Origin: Mrakia gelida
Taxonomy: Eukaryota; Basidiomycota; Tremellomycetes; Cystofilobasidiales; Mrakiaceae
DNA length: 64,000 nucleotides
Reading direction: 5' to 3'
NCBI GenBank assembly: GCA_024345305.1
Contig: BRON01000002.1
Location: 2,232,001-2,296,000 of the forward strand
Position numbers and translations under genes: made by a program. How positions within the stretch are numbered: the first letter of the stretch is position 1; each line of letters starts with the position of its first letter. Positions 1-10,900 of this stretch are shown in pieces. The notes under the pieces are model-generated. The model made no database searches, was not told the origin of the DNA, and saw only the letters and a program-made list of their open reading frames with translations.

Positions 1-644
1 CGATCAGACTCCCCCTCCCCCACCCTCCTCCTCGAATCTCACCTCCACCTCTCCCTCCCCCTCACCCGCCTAACCTACTCCCCCTTCTCCACCTCCCCCA
101 TTTTCGTCTCGCACTTCTACGACCTCCAAGCTCTCCCGCCCTTCCCCTCCTCCTCGCCCTCCCACTCCCACTCAGCCGGTCCTCCTCAGGAGTTCACCTT
201 CACCCCGACCTCCTCCTCCCGCGCTGGACTCGTCAAGGAGAAGAACACCGTTCACAAGGAACTCACCGTTGGAGCTCCTCCCTCTTCTTCGTCAGGAAGG
301 GTTCATTCAGGAGGACCAGGCAGCAACGTCGAGGTCTTGCTGAAGGAGTTCGATGGGAGGGAGAGGGTTGAAGGGGAGGAGGAGGGAGTGGAAGGAGTTG
401 AGGATGGGGGAGGAGAGGTTTGGATCAGAGGACCGGGGGTGGTTTGTCAGGAGGGGGAGAAGGATGAGAGGAGGTGAGTTTGAGTTTCGTTTTTTGGAGG
501 GACGAGGGACGCGTTGCGGTTGCGCTGGGAAACGAAACGGAACGAAGAGCTGACTTGTTTCTTTGATTGCTTGGCCTCGGTAGGTTCGTCAACACTGGTC
601 TTCACGCTCGGACGACCAAGAACGGGTGCTTCGTCGTTGGCTGA
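1..644 (+). CDS. 3' end of a possible acyl-adenylating (AMP-binding) enzyme, 5' truncated
   Basis: The coding frame is open from base 1 to 473. It is then spliced across an intron at 474-583 (GTGAGT donor, CTGAC branch point at 550-554, TAG acceptor) to a short last exon ending in TGA at 642-644. The C-terminal part carries GGEVWIRGPGVV followed shortly by RFVNTGLHARTTKNGCFVVG. This resembles the 'GEIWVRGP...TGD...G.F.V' stretch of AMP-binding acyl-CoA synthetase/adenylating enzymes. That similarity is only suggestive, because the AMP-binding core lies outside the window and the protein ends right after this motif. The upstream part is rich in Ser and Pro. It converges on the permease gene. 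Confidence 0.4.
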
Positions 645-1060
645 TTGAATCATTCGAACGAGAACGAGAACGAGAACGTCGCCTCGTGCGCATCGTTTCT
701 CGGACTGTTTTTCCTCGCCCTTCTTATCTACCCTACTTGCCGTTTAGATCTCTTCTTTCTTTCATTCTCCTCCTTACCCGCTCGATCTCGATCCCCTCTG
801 CTCCTTTTCTCTCAGACTATACAGGTTCGCTTCGCGCTCGCGTCCGATCTCCAAAAAAGGGTTCGAAGCATCATGAAGACCAGCAAAAAGCATAGGAGGA
901 CGTTTCGTAGAGTAGAGACTAAAAGCTAGCAAGTGAACGGGGATTTGAGGTGGACGATAAATCTGAGGGACCAAAAGGAAGAATAGAAAGAGAGGAAGGG
1001 CGAAGAAGAAAGATAAACAAAACTCGAACGCGTCGCGAAGGTAGGGCTGACAAGCAATAT
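645..1060. other. convergent intergenic region
   Basis: 416 bases between two convergent stop codons, presumably the two 3' UTRs. Short open frames here have no recognisable protein content. A GGGTTCGAAGC word near 858 resembles a tRNA B box, but no A box or cloverleaf could be built around it. Confidence 0.5.
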
Positions 1061-4000
1061 CTAGAACAACCATCGAAGGACCTTGTGGAAGGTGTTCTTG
1101 GGAGGGGTCTCGGGCGACTCGGTCTCCTCCATGGAGGCTGGAGAGGTCGAACGAAGGGCAGAGGGGAGTCAGCGAGTGAGACGAGAAAGGAACGGGGAGC
1201 CACAAAGGAACGACGACGTACGAATTCCAGTAACGAGATCGACCTCGTGAGGTCGAACGATCTTGGTCTTCTTGAAGATCTTGAATCCGAAGTAGAGAAG
1301 GGCGAAGATGGGGATGTTGAGGTAGCAGACGCTAAAACGGACGAAGACGAGGGCGAGCAATGAGAAGCGGTAAGTTTCGTTCGTGTCGAGCAGGTGTGTC
1401 GGGCGAGACTAGAGGAAAGATCACTCGCAGGAAGTCGGTGGCGTTGAAGTCGAAGAAGACGTCGAACCCGTTCTGAGGAGCAAAGCAACGAAAGAGGTAA
1501 GTTTCCTCGTCGACGCGTCGACTCCTCGAGGAGAAGAAGAGCGGGAATCGAGCTCACGATGATGATCAAAAGAGCGGTCCAGAAGGCTCCCCAGATACTC
1601 AACCAAGGCTGGAGCTTGGAGAAGAAGGTGAGCTGAGTTCGGTCGTAGTTCTGGGCTTTGGCGGCTCGGTAGAATCTAAGTCGAGCGAAGATCGAAGAAC
1701 GCGTCAGGACGAGCAGTAAAATGCAAGGACAGAGCTAAAGCACTCACCCCAAGTAGGCAAGGTTGATCGCGCACCAGGTGAAGAATCCTCCGATGGTGGT
1801 GAGGTTGACCCTGAGGCGAGACAAAGTCGAAAAGTGAGCCGATTCGAGTTGGGCCGTCTTCGCTCGCTCGAGAGATTGTGTACTCACATCCAGTTGAAAG
1901 CAGTCGCAGACCCACTGCTGACACTCATGAAGGCCAAGAGAGAGAAGAGGGAAGTGAAGATGACCTGATCGAGGGCAAGGAGAAAAGCGACGCGTCAGGT
2001 CCTGTTCTCTCGAGTTGTCGTCGCTCGAACGTGAAACTCACGGCGTTGATGGGCAGTCCTCCCTTGGTAGTCTTGATGAAGATGGCGGGAGCTTGGCTTC
2101 GAAGAGCGAGACCGTACAAGATTCTGGAAAGAAAGGGGGAAGTCGATCAGTGGAAGTCGCGTCGCAGTCGAACTGAAAAGAAGAAAGCGAGCTCACCGAG
2201 AAGCACTGTAGAGGAAGGAGTTTCCGGCAGAGAACGCAGAGGTGAGGACGGCAGCCTGAAGAGAAGCGAAAAGAAGAGAGGATGAGTCTGAGATCAGGAA
2301 GGTGAAGAAACGTCGACGACTTGAAGCTCACGTTGATGACCGAAGGAAGACCCTTGACTCCGGCTCGGGTGAAAGCGATCACGTAGGGAGACGTAGCGCT
2401 ATCTCCAGTGTCCTGGAGAAGGTCAGGGTCGTTGTAGGGAACGAGCATACCGGTGACGGTGATTCCAAGGATGTAGAAGACGAGGATTCGGTAGAAGACT
2501 CGTCGAACGGCCTTCGCGATGTTTCGTCGAGGGTTGGCGGTTTCGGCGGCAGCGATCGCGACGGTCTCCATACCCTGGAAGGAGAAAGCGGCTTGAACAA
2601 GGACTCCGATCTGAGAAGGGTCGTCGGAAAAAGGAGTCAGCGGAGAAAAGGGAGCGGGTCCCGTCGAGCGAGCGTGACTCGTTGCGTCTCAAAGTTCGGA
2701 AGCGCTGAGGTACGCACAACAGCAAGGAATCGACCGGTAGCTCCGTCGACGAGGTAGGTGTTCATGGCTCCAGGGTTCTTCCAGACTGAGGGGAGAGAAC
2801 GAGAAAAGACCGTCAGCTCGAGAAGTGGGCGACGCGAGCCTCGATCGAAGCGCAAAGCTACTCACATCCGAAGCCGGTCCTCTCGTGAGAAGGACCTCCT
2901 CCGAGCGAGACGACGAGACCTCCAATGATGAGTCCAGTGATGAGCATGAGCTGTGCGAGAAGAGCGAGGTGGATAAAAGGAAAGACGAGGATCAGTCAGC
3001 GAATGAGGCGAACCGAACTCGTCCTTTGGCGTCTTCTCGTCCCAACGAAGAAATGGGAAGCTCACCTTGATGGTAGAGAAGAAGATCTCAGACTCTCCGA
3101 ACCAACGAACTCCGAACAAGTCTATCAAAAGCGCGCGAGAGAACCAGGTCAGAAGACGGCGCGTCGTCTCGAGTCAGGAAGCGAGAAAACGAAAACTCAC
3201 TGATCGCAACCTTGAGACGTGAGGCGAAGGGGAGTCAAGTTAGTGCTTGCATGATATTTTCCGGAGACGCTGTTCCGCTCACCATCAAGGCAAGAATCCT
3301 GCAAGAAGCAGAGAGGAGTCAGCACGACGAACTTCGAGCAAGGACAAGAGCGCGTCGCGTCTCGAACGACTCACCAAAGCAAGTGTGCCCAAGCGGGAGT
3401 GGTCTTGTCTCAGAAACCAAGCAAGATCTGAGCGGCAGTGACCTCGATGGGAACAGCTAGTTGGAAGAAGGAACGGGGAGGAAAAGGAAAGCGCGGATCA
3501 GTTGGTGAGCTTCCCTCGCGTCCTCTCGCCTTCTCTGTCCTCCCCCGTCACTCTACCATCTCCCCCGCCTCTATACGTACTGATAGCCTGTGTGTAAAAA
3601 TAGCAAAAAGGTGGAGAGACGAAGGTAAGTTCATGTGCCCTCGTCGAAGGCAACGCGACGGAGGACGAAGAAAGCGGGAGGAGCGAACTCGCTCCGTTTC
3701 TCTTCACCCCCCTCCCCCTCCGAGGATACATTCGAAGTGAAGGATCGCGACTCACTTCCATCCGACAGCGAATCCAAGGGCGGGATCAACGAAACGAGCG
3801 GCGTAGTGAGGGAAGGTTCCCTTTGGAACGAAGAACAACGACGCGTCGGCGAGTCAGCCTAGTCTCGTTCTTCTCGAGGAGTGAAAGGAGGTAGGACTCA
3901 CAGAGATAGGAGCGAAGCAAGTCATCTCCCCAACGGCGGCGATAGAATTGTAAGCGATGGTTCCAATGAAGGCTGGAAGACGAATGAAAGAATGAGAAGT

Positions 4001-4808
4001 GAGCTCAACGCGATATCAAAACAAGCTCGAGTCGACGAGGAATCAAGACGAAGGGGACGAACCGTAGGCGAGCAGAGCTCCGAGAGGTCCAGCCTAGATG
4101 GTAAAAATGCGTGAAGGAAGAAGATGAAAGTCAGAACAGGGGAGAAGGGGGTCGAAGCTCGCAGTTTTTGCGAGGGAGCGACTGAAAGAAGAAAGTCGTG
4201 CGCACCTTAGCAAGAGCATGTCCCGATCCGAGTAATAAACCAGTACCAATGGTACCAGCGATGGCAATCTGGAAGAGGGAAGAAAAGAAGAGAGGGGAGG
4301 AGGGAAGCGACGAGGTTCAGTCAACCGCCGTCCATCTGAGTCAAAATCGACGCGACGAGACTCGAAACTCACCATCTGAACGTGCCTGCATCACCAAAAC
4401 AACACCAGACGAGGTGGAAGAGAGAAGAGGAAGGCTATGATCAGTTCTCTTTAACCATGTTTGACTCGAAGAAAAGCCTTCCTTCCCTCAGTCTTCGAAG
4501 ACGCCACTCCGCCGCTTCCCTCGATGCTTCCCTCCCTCCGGCTATCCATTTCTCCGCACTTCCTTCTCTCTCTCTTCCCTCCCCAAACGAAAAGGAGACG
4601 AAACTCACCTCTGCTTGAGCCGTCTCTGCATACCATCCAAATCAGCCTTAAGGAACATCTGCCCGTTGGCACCCATCACTCGTTCCGTTCTCGCATCGTA
4701 AGGGAGGTCTCCGTTCTTGTCCTCGTCGTCGTAGGCTTGAGCGGGAGTGATCACAGGCTCTCCTGCTCCGACGGTCTTCTCGATGTCCTTCTCTTGGTGA
4801 TGAGCCAT
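1061..4808 (-). CDS. Amino-acid permease (APC superfamily)
   Basis: A plasma-membrane transporter of the fungal amino-acid permease family, which takes up amino acids by proton symport. The N-terminal exon (4605-4808) is a hydrophilic cytosolic tail containing GQMFLKADLDGMQRRLKQR. The next exon encodes IAIAGTIGTGLLLGSGHALA, the typical first membrane segment with the GTIGTGL substrate-binding motif, followed by AGPLGALLAYG. Near 2380-2570 there is ETVAIAAAETANPRRNIAKA then YNDPDLL, the conserved E-x-ANPR region of this family. The C-terminus reads ETPPKNTFHKVLRWLF before a TAG stop at 1061-1063. The gene is cut by more than a dozen short introns, so no single long frame covers it. The substrate cannot be told from sequence. 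The start is the only ATG that opens a typical acidic N-tail. Confidence 0.9.
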
Positions 4809-5281
4809 TTGGGAAAAGAAGGAGGGGTGGGGATGAAAGGGAAAGGAAGGTGGTGGTCGAGAGGGAAGCGAGTCGAATCGAAAGTTGGGAACTTAGCGAA
4901 CGAGCACGAGTAGCAGCAGGGAATCTCGTATGCACACATGCGGACTCTCTTATCTCTTTCCAACGTTCGAAAGAGCGTCAAATCAACTGTTCCTGGTCAA
5001 ACAGAGAGAAAACGAGAACGAAGTCGAACCTTCGGTTCACGTCCCTCGCGCGCGTGCGAGTTCGAGCAGAAGCTTCCGACGAGGCAAGAGTTGTTCGAAC
5101 TGAGGCTCATGAAGAAGAAAAACTGAAGAGGAGCGGGGCATAGAGGTCGTTAAAGCGAAAGGGAAACAACAAGGGGGAGAGTTGAAATGGCGAAGAAAAC
5201 AAGGGGAAAAGGGTACAACGCGAGGAGGGAAGGGCGAGAGAGGAGAAGAGAGCCGCGAGGAGAGGGTCGGAGGCAGTAGTT
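4809..5281. other. permease 5' region / 3' UTR of the next gene
   Basis: 473 bases between the permease ATG and the stop of the following minus-strand gene. It should hold the permease promoter and the other gene's 3' UTR. A single GATAAG (CTTATC on the plus strand at 4949-4954) lies about 140 bases upstream of the permease ATG. Otherwise it is a purine-rich stretch with no conserved frame. Confidence 0.5.
4949..4954 (-). promoter_or_regulatory. possible GATA-factor site upstream of the permease
   Basis: A GATAAG hexamer on the minus strand, about 140 bases before the permease start. In fungi, GATA factors of the AreA/Gat1/Gln3 type control permease genes under nitrogen limitation. One hexamer can occur by chance, so this is only a candidate. 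Confidence 0.2.
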
Positions 5282-7565
5282 CTACTCCTGATCAGGTCTT
5301 CCCTCCGCTGCCGCACCAGCCTCTTCGGTTTCAGCAGAGACCTGAGGAAGGAAAGGGAGGGAAGGTTTTGGAGTCAGTTGAGGCGAGAGCGAGAGCGAGA
5401 GAAGAGAGGAGGGAGGAGCGACGGGAGACGTGACTCACCAATCCGTCCTCGACCTCGACCTTAGGAGCCACGTTCTCATCCTCGTGGGCAGCTTCGTCGA
5501 TACCCAAGGAGACAAGACCTTCCTCCTCGTGATGCTCGAACTTGGCGGCGAAGACTTCCTGCTTGATATCAACGGGCGAGTTGCTGGCGTTGTTTTCGAC
5601 GAAGGGAAGGGAAGAGGGTCCAGCCTCGCCAGGCGCGTCGATGTCGATTCCGTTCTCGTCGAGCGAAGGTTGATTCTGCGAGAAGAGAAGGAGGAGGAAA
5701 GTCAGTCGGGATCGCGAAGGGAGAGGTGTCGAGAGGGGGGTGGTGTCGGACTCACGAGCCTCCTGGATCGTCGAGTAGGTTGAGTCGAAGGAGGAGGGAG
5801 AGGTTTGCCGACGACCTTCCTCTGTTCGACGAGGAAAGTAAGCTCGTCAGACAGAACTCGAAGAAGAAAATATACAGAAAAGGGATATACCTTTACGGGC
5901 TCCTTCTTGACTCGAGGTTTGGCGGGCTTCTTGGTCTATCGACGAGACGAGGAAGGAAGAGGAGGTGTCAGGACCGAACGAGGAGAGTCGTCGAGGAGAG
6001 CAAGATGAACATACCGTTCTCTTTCTCTTCTTGGTTGGTTTCCCGAAGGTCTCGTCGTCGTCGGGATCGGACTTGATGCGAGGTTTCTGTCACAGGGAAA
6101 GGAGAAGACGAATGAGTGATTCGCTCGACGCGAGGACGAGAGGAAGAAGCGAGCCAGCGTACCTTCTCGTCGAGTTCCTCGTCCTCAGTATCCGAGTTGA
6201 GCTGAGGCTTCTGTGAAGTATTGAGTGTTGCGAGGGTGAAGGTGGGAGTCAGCGAAGGAACTCGCGAGTGCGAGAGTGAAGACGAGACGCGTCGAAGTCG
6301 GACCGACCTTCTCGTCGACCTCGAGATCCATCATCGCAGATCCTCCGACCTCCATCTTGACATCAGGCTGGTGAGGATCGATCTTCATTTCGGGCTGCGA
6401 GAGGAAATCAAGGGAGTCAGAAGTGCGTCAGAAGCGAACGTCGTCGCTCGTCTTCTCGAGCCTCGCGTCTGGAACGATTCGGAAAGGCTTACCTGCATCG
6501 CTCCCGTCGTCGACGACCCTTCTCCCACATCTCCACCAGCTTCAGGAGCGGGTAGCATCCCCTTAGAGGCGAGAGCGGCATATCCGTCGATTCGATCTCG
6601 TAGATCGTCGAGCGTTCCCTCAAGCGAAAGACCAGCCGCGTTGAAGAACCCGGTCGCACGCTCGGTGATCATCCCCTTGTCTCCAGACTGCTTGATTCCA
6701 GCTCTCTTCAAGAGACTCTTGATTTCGGTAGCGTTGAGTCGAGAGATTCCGGTCGGCCTCTGGGGAAGAGAAGGAAGAATGGAACGTGAGCGGACGAGGT
6801 CGAAATGCGAGGTGAGGAAAACAAGGAATGTGGACGGACTCCTGCGTCGAAGGCTTGTCGAACCTGAGCCTGGTCGGAGGATCTAAGAACAAGAGAAGTC
6901 AGCGACTATATGACTGGGAAGACCGGGAAAGAGTAGCTCACGAGAGCGACGAGAAACCCTGCAAGTCTTCGACCTTCGAGAGCGAAAGAGAGAGACGAGT
7001 CAGCTGGCTCTGCTTGACGAACGAGAAGCAGAAAAGCCAGGACTTACACGGTATCCAATCTTGTCGTGCATGTTCTTGAAGACGGTTGGAGTCATGCAGC
7101 TGTAGAGGAAGGATGGAAAGTCGCATTAGCGTTCGAGAGAGAACGAGCATTCACTCGATGTGTCGAGTTGAGGATGTTTTGCTCACCTCCAGTGCCTGTA
7201 GACCCATCTCGGACCCCAAGGACAGTCTCCCCACCAAACAGAGATCTGCAAATCTCCCGATCCGACGAGGGAACCTGGGAGGAAGAAGGGAAGAGTGGAA
7301 AAGGAGGGGAGGAAGGTCAACGAGGAGATGAACTCGATTTGAGCTTTTCGACCTTAGAGTGGGGGCAAATCTTACCGTTGCAAGGCTGCGGACCTTTACA
7401 CTCCCTGATCCCAGTTCCGTACTCGATCTTGTAGCAGTGGACGTGGAGAGAGAGAGAGGGTTCGTAGGGACCTGAAAGCTGAACGGTTGGCTGGGAAGAA
7501 GGAGGAGGAACCACGACGGGAGGAAGGGGTGGAGCTGGGAAGGCGAGAGGAGCTGGGTCGGCCAT
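5282..7565 (-). CDS. PARP-type zinc-finger protein with acidic, SUMO-motif-rich tail
   Basis: The N-terminus is a Pro-rich leader (MADPAPLAFPAPPLPP). The spliced product then gives HVHCYKIEYG, ECKGPQPCN, ISVWWGDCPWGPRWVYRHW and SCMTPTVFKNMHDKIGY. The two Cys of CKGPQPC and the HWSC (HxxC) are placed like the four zinc ligands of a zf-PARP finger, which binds DNA nicks and ends. A VEDLQGF segment follows, as is common after this finger. A helical middle part contains LNATEIKSLLKRAGIKQSGD. The C-terminal third is acidic and made of short exons carrying VKME, IKSD, VKKE and IKQE, all fitting the SUMO consensus. There is no catalytic PARP or ligase domain. It is probably nuclear. The exact function is unknown. 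Confidence 0.65.
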
Positions 7566-7992
7566 GGAGTCGATCTTCGGCGGTAGGTGGTTAGACGGGT
7601 AGGTGGATGTTGAGGGATAGGAAGATCCGAGCTATCTCGCGAGAGAAGGAGAATCTCACATGGACGTTGGGAGGGCAACGACCTCTTGCTGAGCTCGCTC
7701 GCTTTCGAGGGCGCGTCGTCAAGCTCCTTTCTTTCTTTCGCTTCCAACGGTCAACAAACAGAAATCTCCCAATCCTCCCCCTCTTCTCTGGAACGTACTC
7801 TATACCCTCTAGATTCGACAACCTCGTCGACTTCGATACTCTGAAAAGCTTAGAAATCGATCCAAACCTCCCAGCTCGCTTCGCTCCTCCTCCTCCTCCT
7901 CCCTTGGCTTCGCTCCCTCCCCTTCCAGTCAACGCCAGCTTTCACTCGAACACGGTCGGACTCAGAGTCACCTTTCAGCGCTTCAGTAGGAT
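7566..7992. other. divergent promoter region
   Basis: 427 bases between the divergent starts of the zf-PARP gene and the 5-phosphatase gene. It is pyrimidine-rich on the plus strand near the 5-phosphatase. A plus-strand frame starting at 7607 runs through it into the first exon area, but the frame does not join the downstream phosphatase exons. I treat it as chance or 5' UTR. Confidence 0.45.
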
Positions 7993-10900
7993 ATGCCCGG
8001 AGGAAGGATCGTTGAAGGAACAGGAGGAGTGAGCTTGGGAGAGGTCGTAGGAAGGGGAAGCAGCACCACGAGCTCAACACGAGGAGGTTCGTCCTTTCCT
8101 CCCCTCTTTTCGTCCACTTCTCTATAGAATGAGATCACAGACTCATCGACAAACATAAAAGCTGACTCGTGCTTGTCTTCTTTACCACTTTTACAGTCCC
8201 CCTTCTCTCTACGACGTCGTCCACAACTCCTTTGGACGACGGACCCCCTCCCCCAGCCCCTCTTTTCTCTCGCCTGCAAACGCTCTTCCCCTCCTCCCAC
8301 ACCTCCCAGCATCTCCTCTCCTCTCCTCTAGGACTCCCAAGCCATCAGTCGTTCTCTCTCGGACCTTCGGAACCCGTTCCTTCGTCGTCCTCCTCATCAG
8401 CAGCTCCCAAGGCGTCACCTCAGGGCAAGGCCAAAGCGACCTCAACAACACCTCACGATCGAGTCGAGGATGTAGCTCTGGAGCAGGAGAAGATGGCAGG
8501 AGGAAGACCCTTCATCAAGATCAGGTTCTTGACTTGGAACATGTGAGTCTTCCCTCTTTGTTGAGCTTGGAAGGTTGACGGAGACGAGCGAAAAAGGGTC
8601 GAAGCTGAACTCGTTTCTCCTTCCACTCTCTCTTTACGCGTCTTCTCCTTCCTCCCTTTCGTATTCCCTCCCAGGCATGACTCGATACCCAAAGGAGATC
8701 TCACTCCTCTTCTCGGAAAGGTCCCTCCCTACAGCCATCCTTTGACCGAGGATCCCTCCGTCATCCCTCAACTCCCTCTTAACGATTCGCACCCTTACCA
8801 CCTCATCGTCGTCGCTGGCCAGGAGTGCCCAACACCCTCAGGTATTCCCATGGGTCTCGGGGCCGTCAAGTGGGGAATCCCGAATCCAAACAGCAACACC
8901 TCGATGCCTTCGACGCCGTTGAGAGCTCCTCCCAACTCGCCTTTCGGTCCAGCAACAGGCGAGCGTCCGTCTCAGGCTTCGCTCCCTCTCCCACCACCTC
9001 CATCATCGACAGCTCAGTCCGCTCCCCTCACTGTCACATCCCTCGATCTCCCAAAATCCTCCTCGGTCCCCGTTCCCTCACCCTCACCCTCCTCAGCAAC
9101 TCCCTCCGCTCCCAATCCAACCACGCTCCCATCCACTTCCCTCCTGCCGTCTCCCAAAGACCTCCCTCCGAACCTCACCATCCAAGTCTCCAACCTCACC
9201 GCCTCTCCAAAGAAGCTCGCTCCTCTCTCCCTCCCTGCCCTTCCACCTAACAACAAACTCCTCCTCTCGCCCTCCGTTCCTCCCTCGCCGTCGACGAACC
9301 CAACGACCTGGCTCGGAGTTCCAACGATGAAGATCTCGCCTGGATCGCCTCCCATCACGTCTCCCGCGGTCTCATCAACGGGAGAGAAGGCAGCTCAGAA
9401 GCTGGGATCGCATCTCGGGGACAAGGAGAGGGAGAAGGAATCGAAGGAGAAGGACAAGCATCACTTTCACCACCGGAACCCTCAGATGGATAGCAAAGGC
9501 TGGACAGACGTGTTGATGGATTGGTTCGCGAACCGAGTGGGAGAAGGACAGATCCCATCGGCAGGTTTGGGGTCTCCAGGTCTGGCTTCGTCGTCGTCGA
9601 AGGCGGAGGGCGAGGCTGGAGGAGAGGAGGGTGGTGCAGTGAAGGAGCTCGTGATTGAGGACGAGGGAACTGGTGGGAAGGAGGCTGCTGGGACGGGTCG
9701 GTACAAGGTTGTACAGGAGGGGAGAGGGACGTACGAGTTGCTGGTGAAGGAGAGGTTGTTAGGGATTTACCTCTGTTCGTGTCGTCTTTCGCTCTCGACG
9801 CGTCTTCGTTCTCGTCGCTGATACCCCTCCTTTACCTCCGTTTTCGTCGCTGCTTCTCTAGGTGTCTACGTCTGGAAGGGATGCCGTCAACTCGTAAAGA
9901 ATACCTCGACATCTTACGTGACCACGGGTCTGATTGGAGGGAGATTTGGAAACAAGGTGCGTCTCGACTCCATGCGACGAAAACACGAGCTTCCTTCGCT
10001 GACGACCTTTTTTTCTCTTCTCTTTCCCTTTCGTTCCAACAGGGAGGAGTCGCCTGCTCGGTCCATCTCGGAGACACTCGACTTCTCTTCGTCAACTCCC
10101 ATCTCGCAGCTCACGCGTCTCGATCCGACGTTCGACTCCTCAACGTCGCCAAAATCAAGTCCGAACTCGACGTGGACGCTTTCTTAGAGAGTGGGGATGA
10201 ACGGCTTTTGATGGAAGGTGCGACTTCGTGTCTTCTCACCTTCTCTTCCAGTCTTGAGATCTCGAACGCTGACCTCTTCTCGTCGCGTCCTCAGATCCCA
10301 CTGATCGCTTCGATTCGACGTTCTGGATGGGAGACCTCAACTTCCGACTCGACGTCTCTCGGATACACGCCGACTGGCTCGTCTCTCGGAAAGGTGAGTG
10401 AATATGTGTCTATCTCGTTCGTCTCTGACTCGAGCTGATCGCCTTCGTCGCTCGTCTTCCAGAGTACGCTCAAGCCCTTCGGTTCGATCAACTCAAGAAG
10501 GTGCGTCTCGTTCTTTTCCTCCGAACCCGTTCTCGTCTGACTTCTTTCGTCTCGTCTTCTTCTCAGATCATGGACGAGGGCCTCGGATTCGTTGGATTCC
10601 AGGAGGCCGAGATCAACTTCCCACCGACGTGAGTCTCGTCTCGACGCGTCCTTCTTGTGCCCTCTCTCGTCTTCATCTCGCGATACTGATACCGCGTATG
10701 TGCTCGCTTCTGTACCTCTCCAGCTACAAGTACGATCTCGCTAAACCCCTCAAGCGATCCAACACTCGGTCGAAGAAGAAGGTTCGAGACCCGTCGCTCT
10801 CTGGAGTTCAAGAAGCGTCCGAGCACGGAGCCATTGAGGAAGCCGACGACGACGATGGAGAGGAGGCAGACGACGCCGAGAGATCATCCATCATCTCCTC

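Noticed and set aside
850..900. GGGTTCGAAGC word resembling a tRNA B box
   Set aside because: No A box at the right distance and no cloverleaf could be formed.
7607..8032. Plus-strand frame of 141 codons upstream of the 5-phosphatase
   Set aside because: Its frame cannot be spliced in phase to the phosphatase exons with any good site. The ATG at 7993 with a GTTCGT donor fits better.
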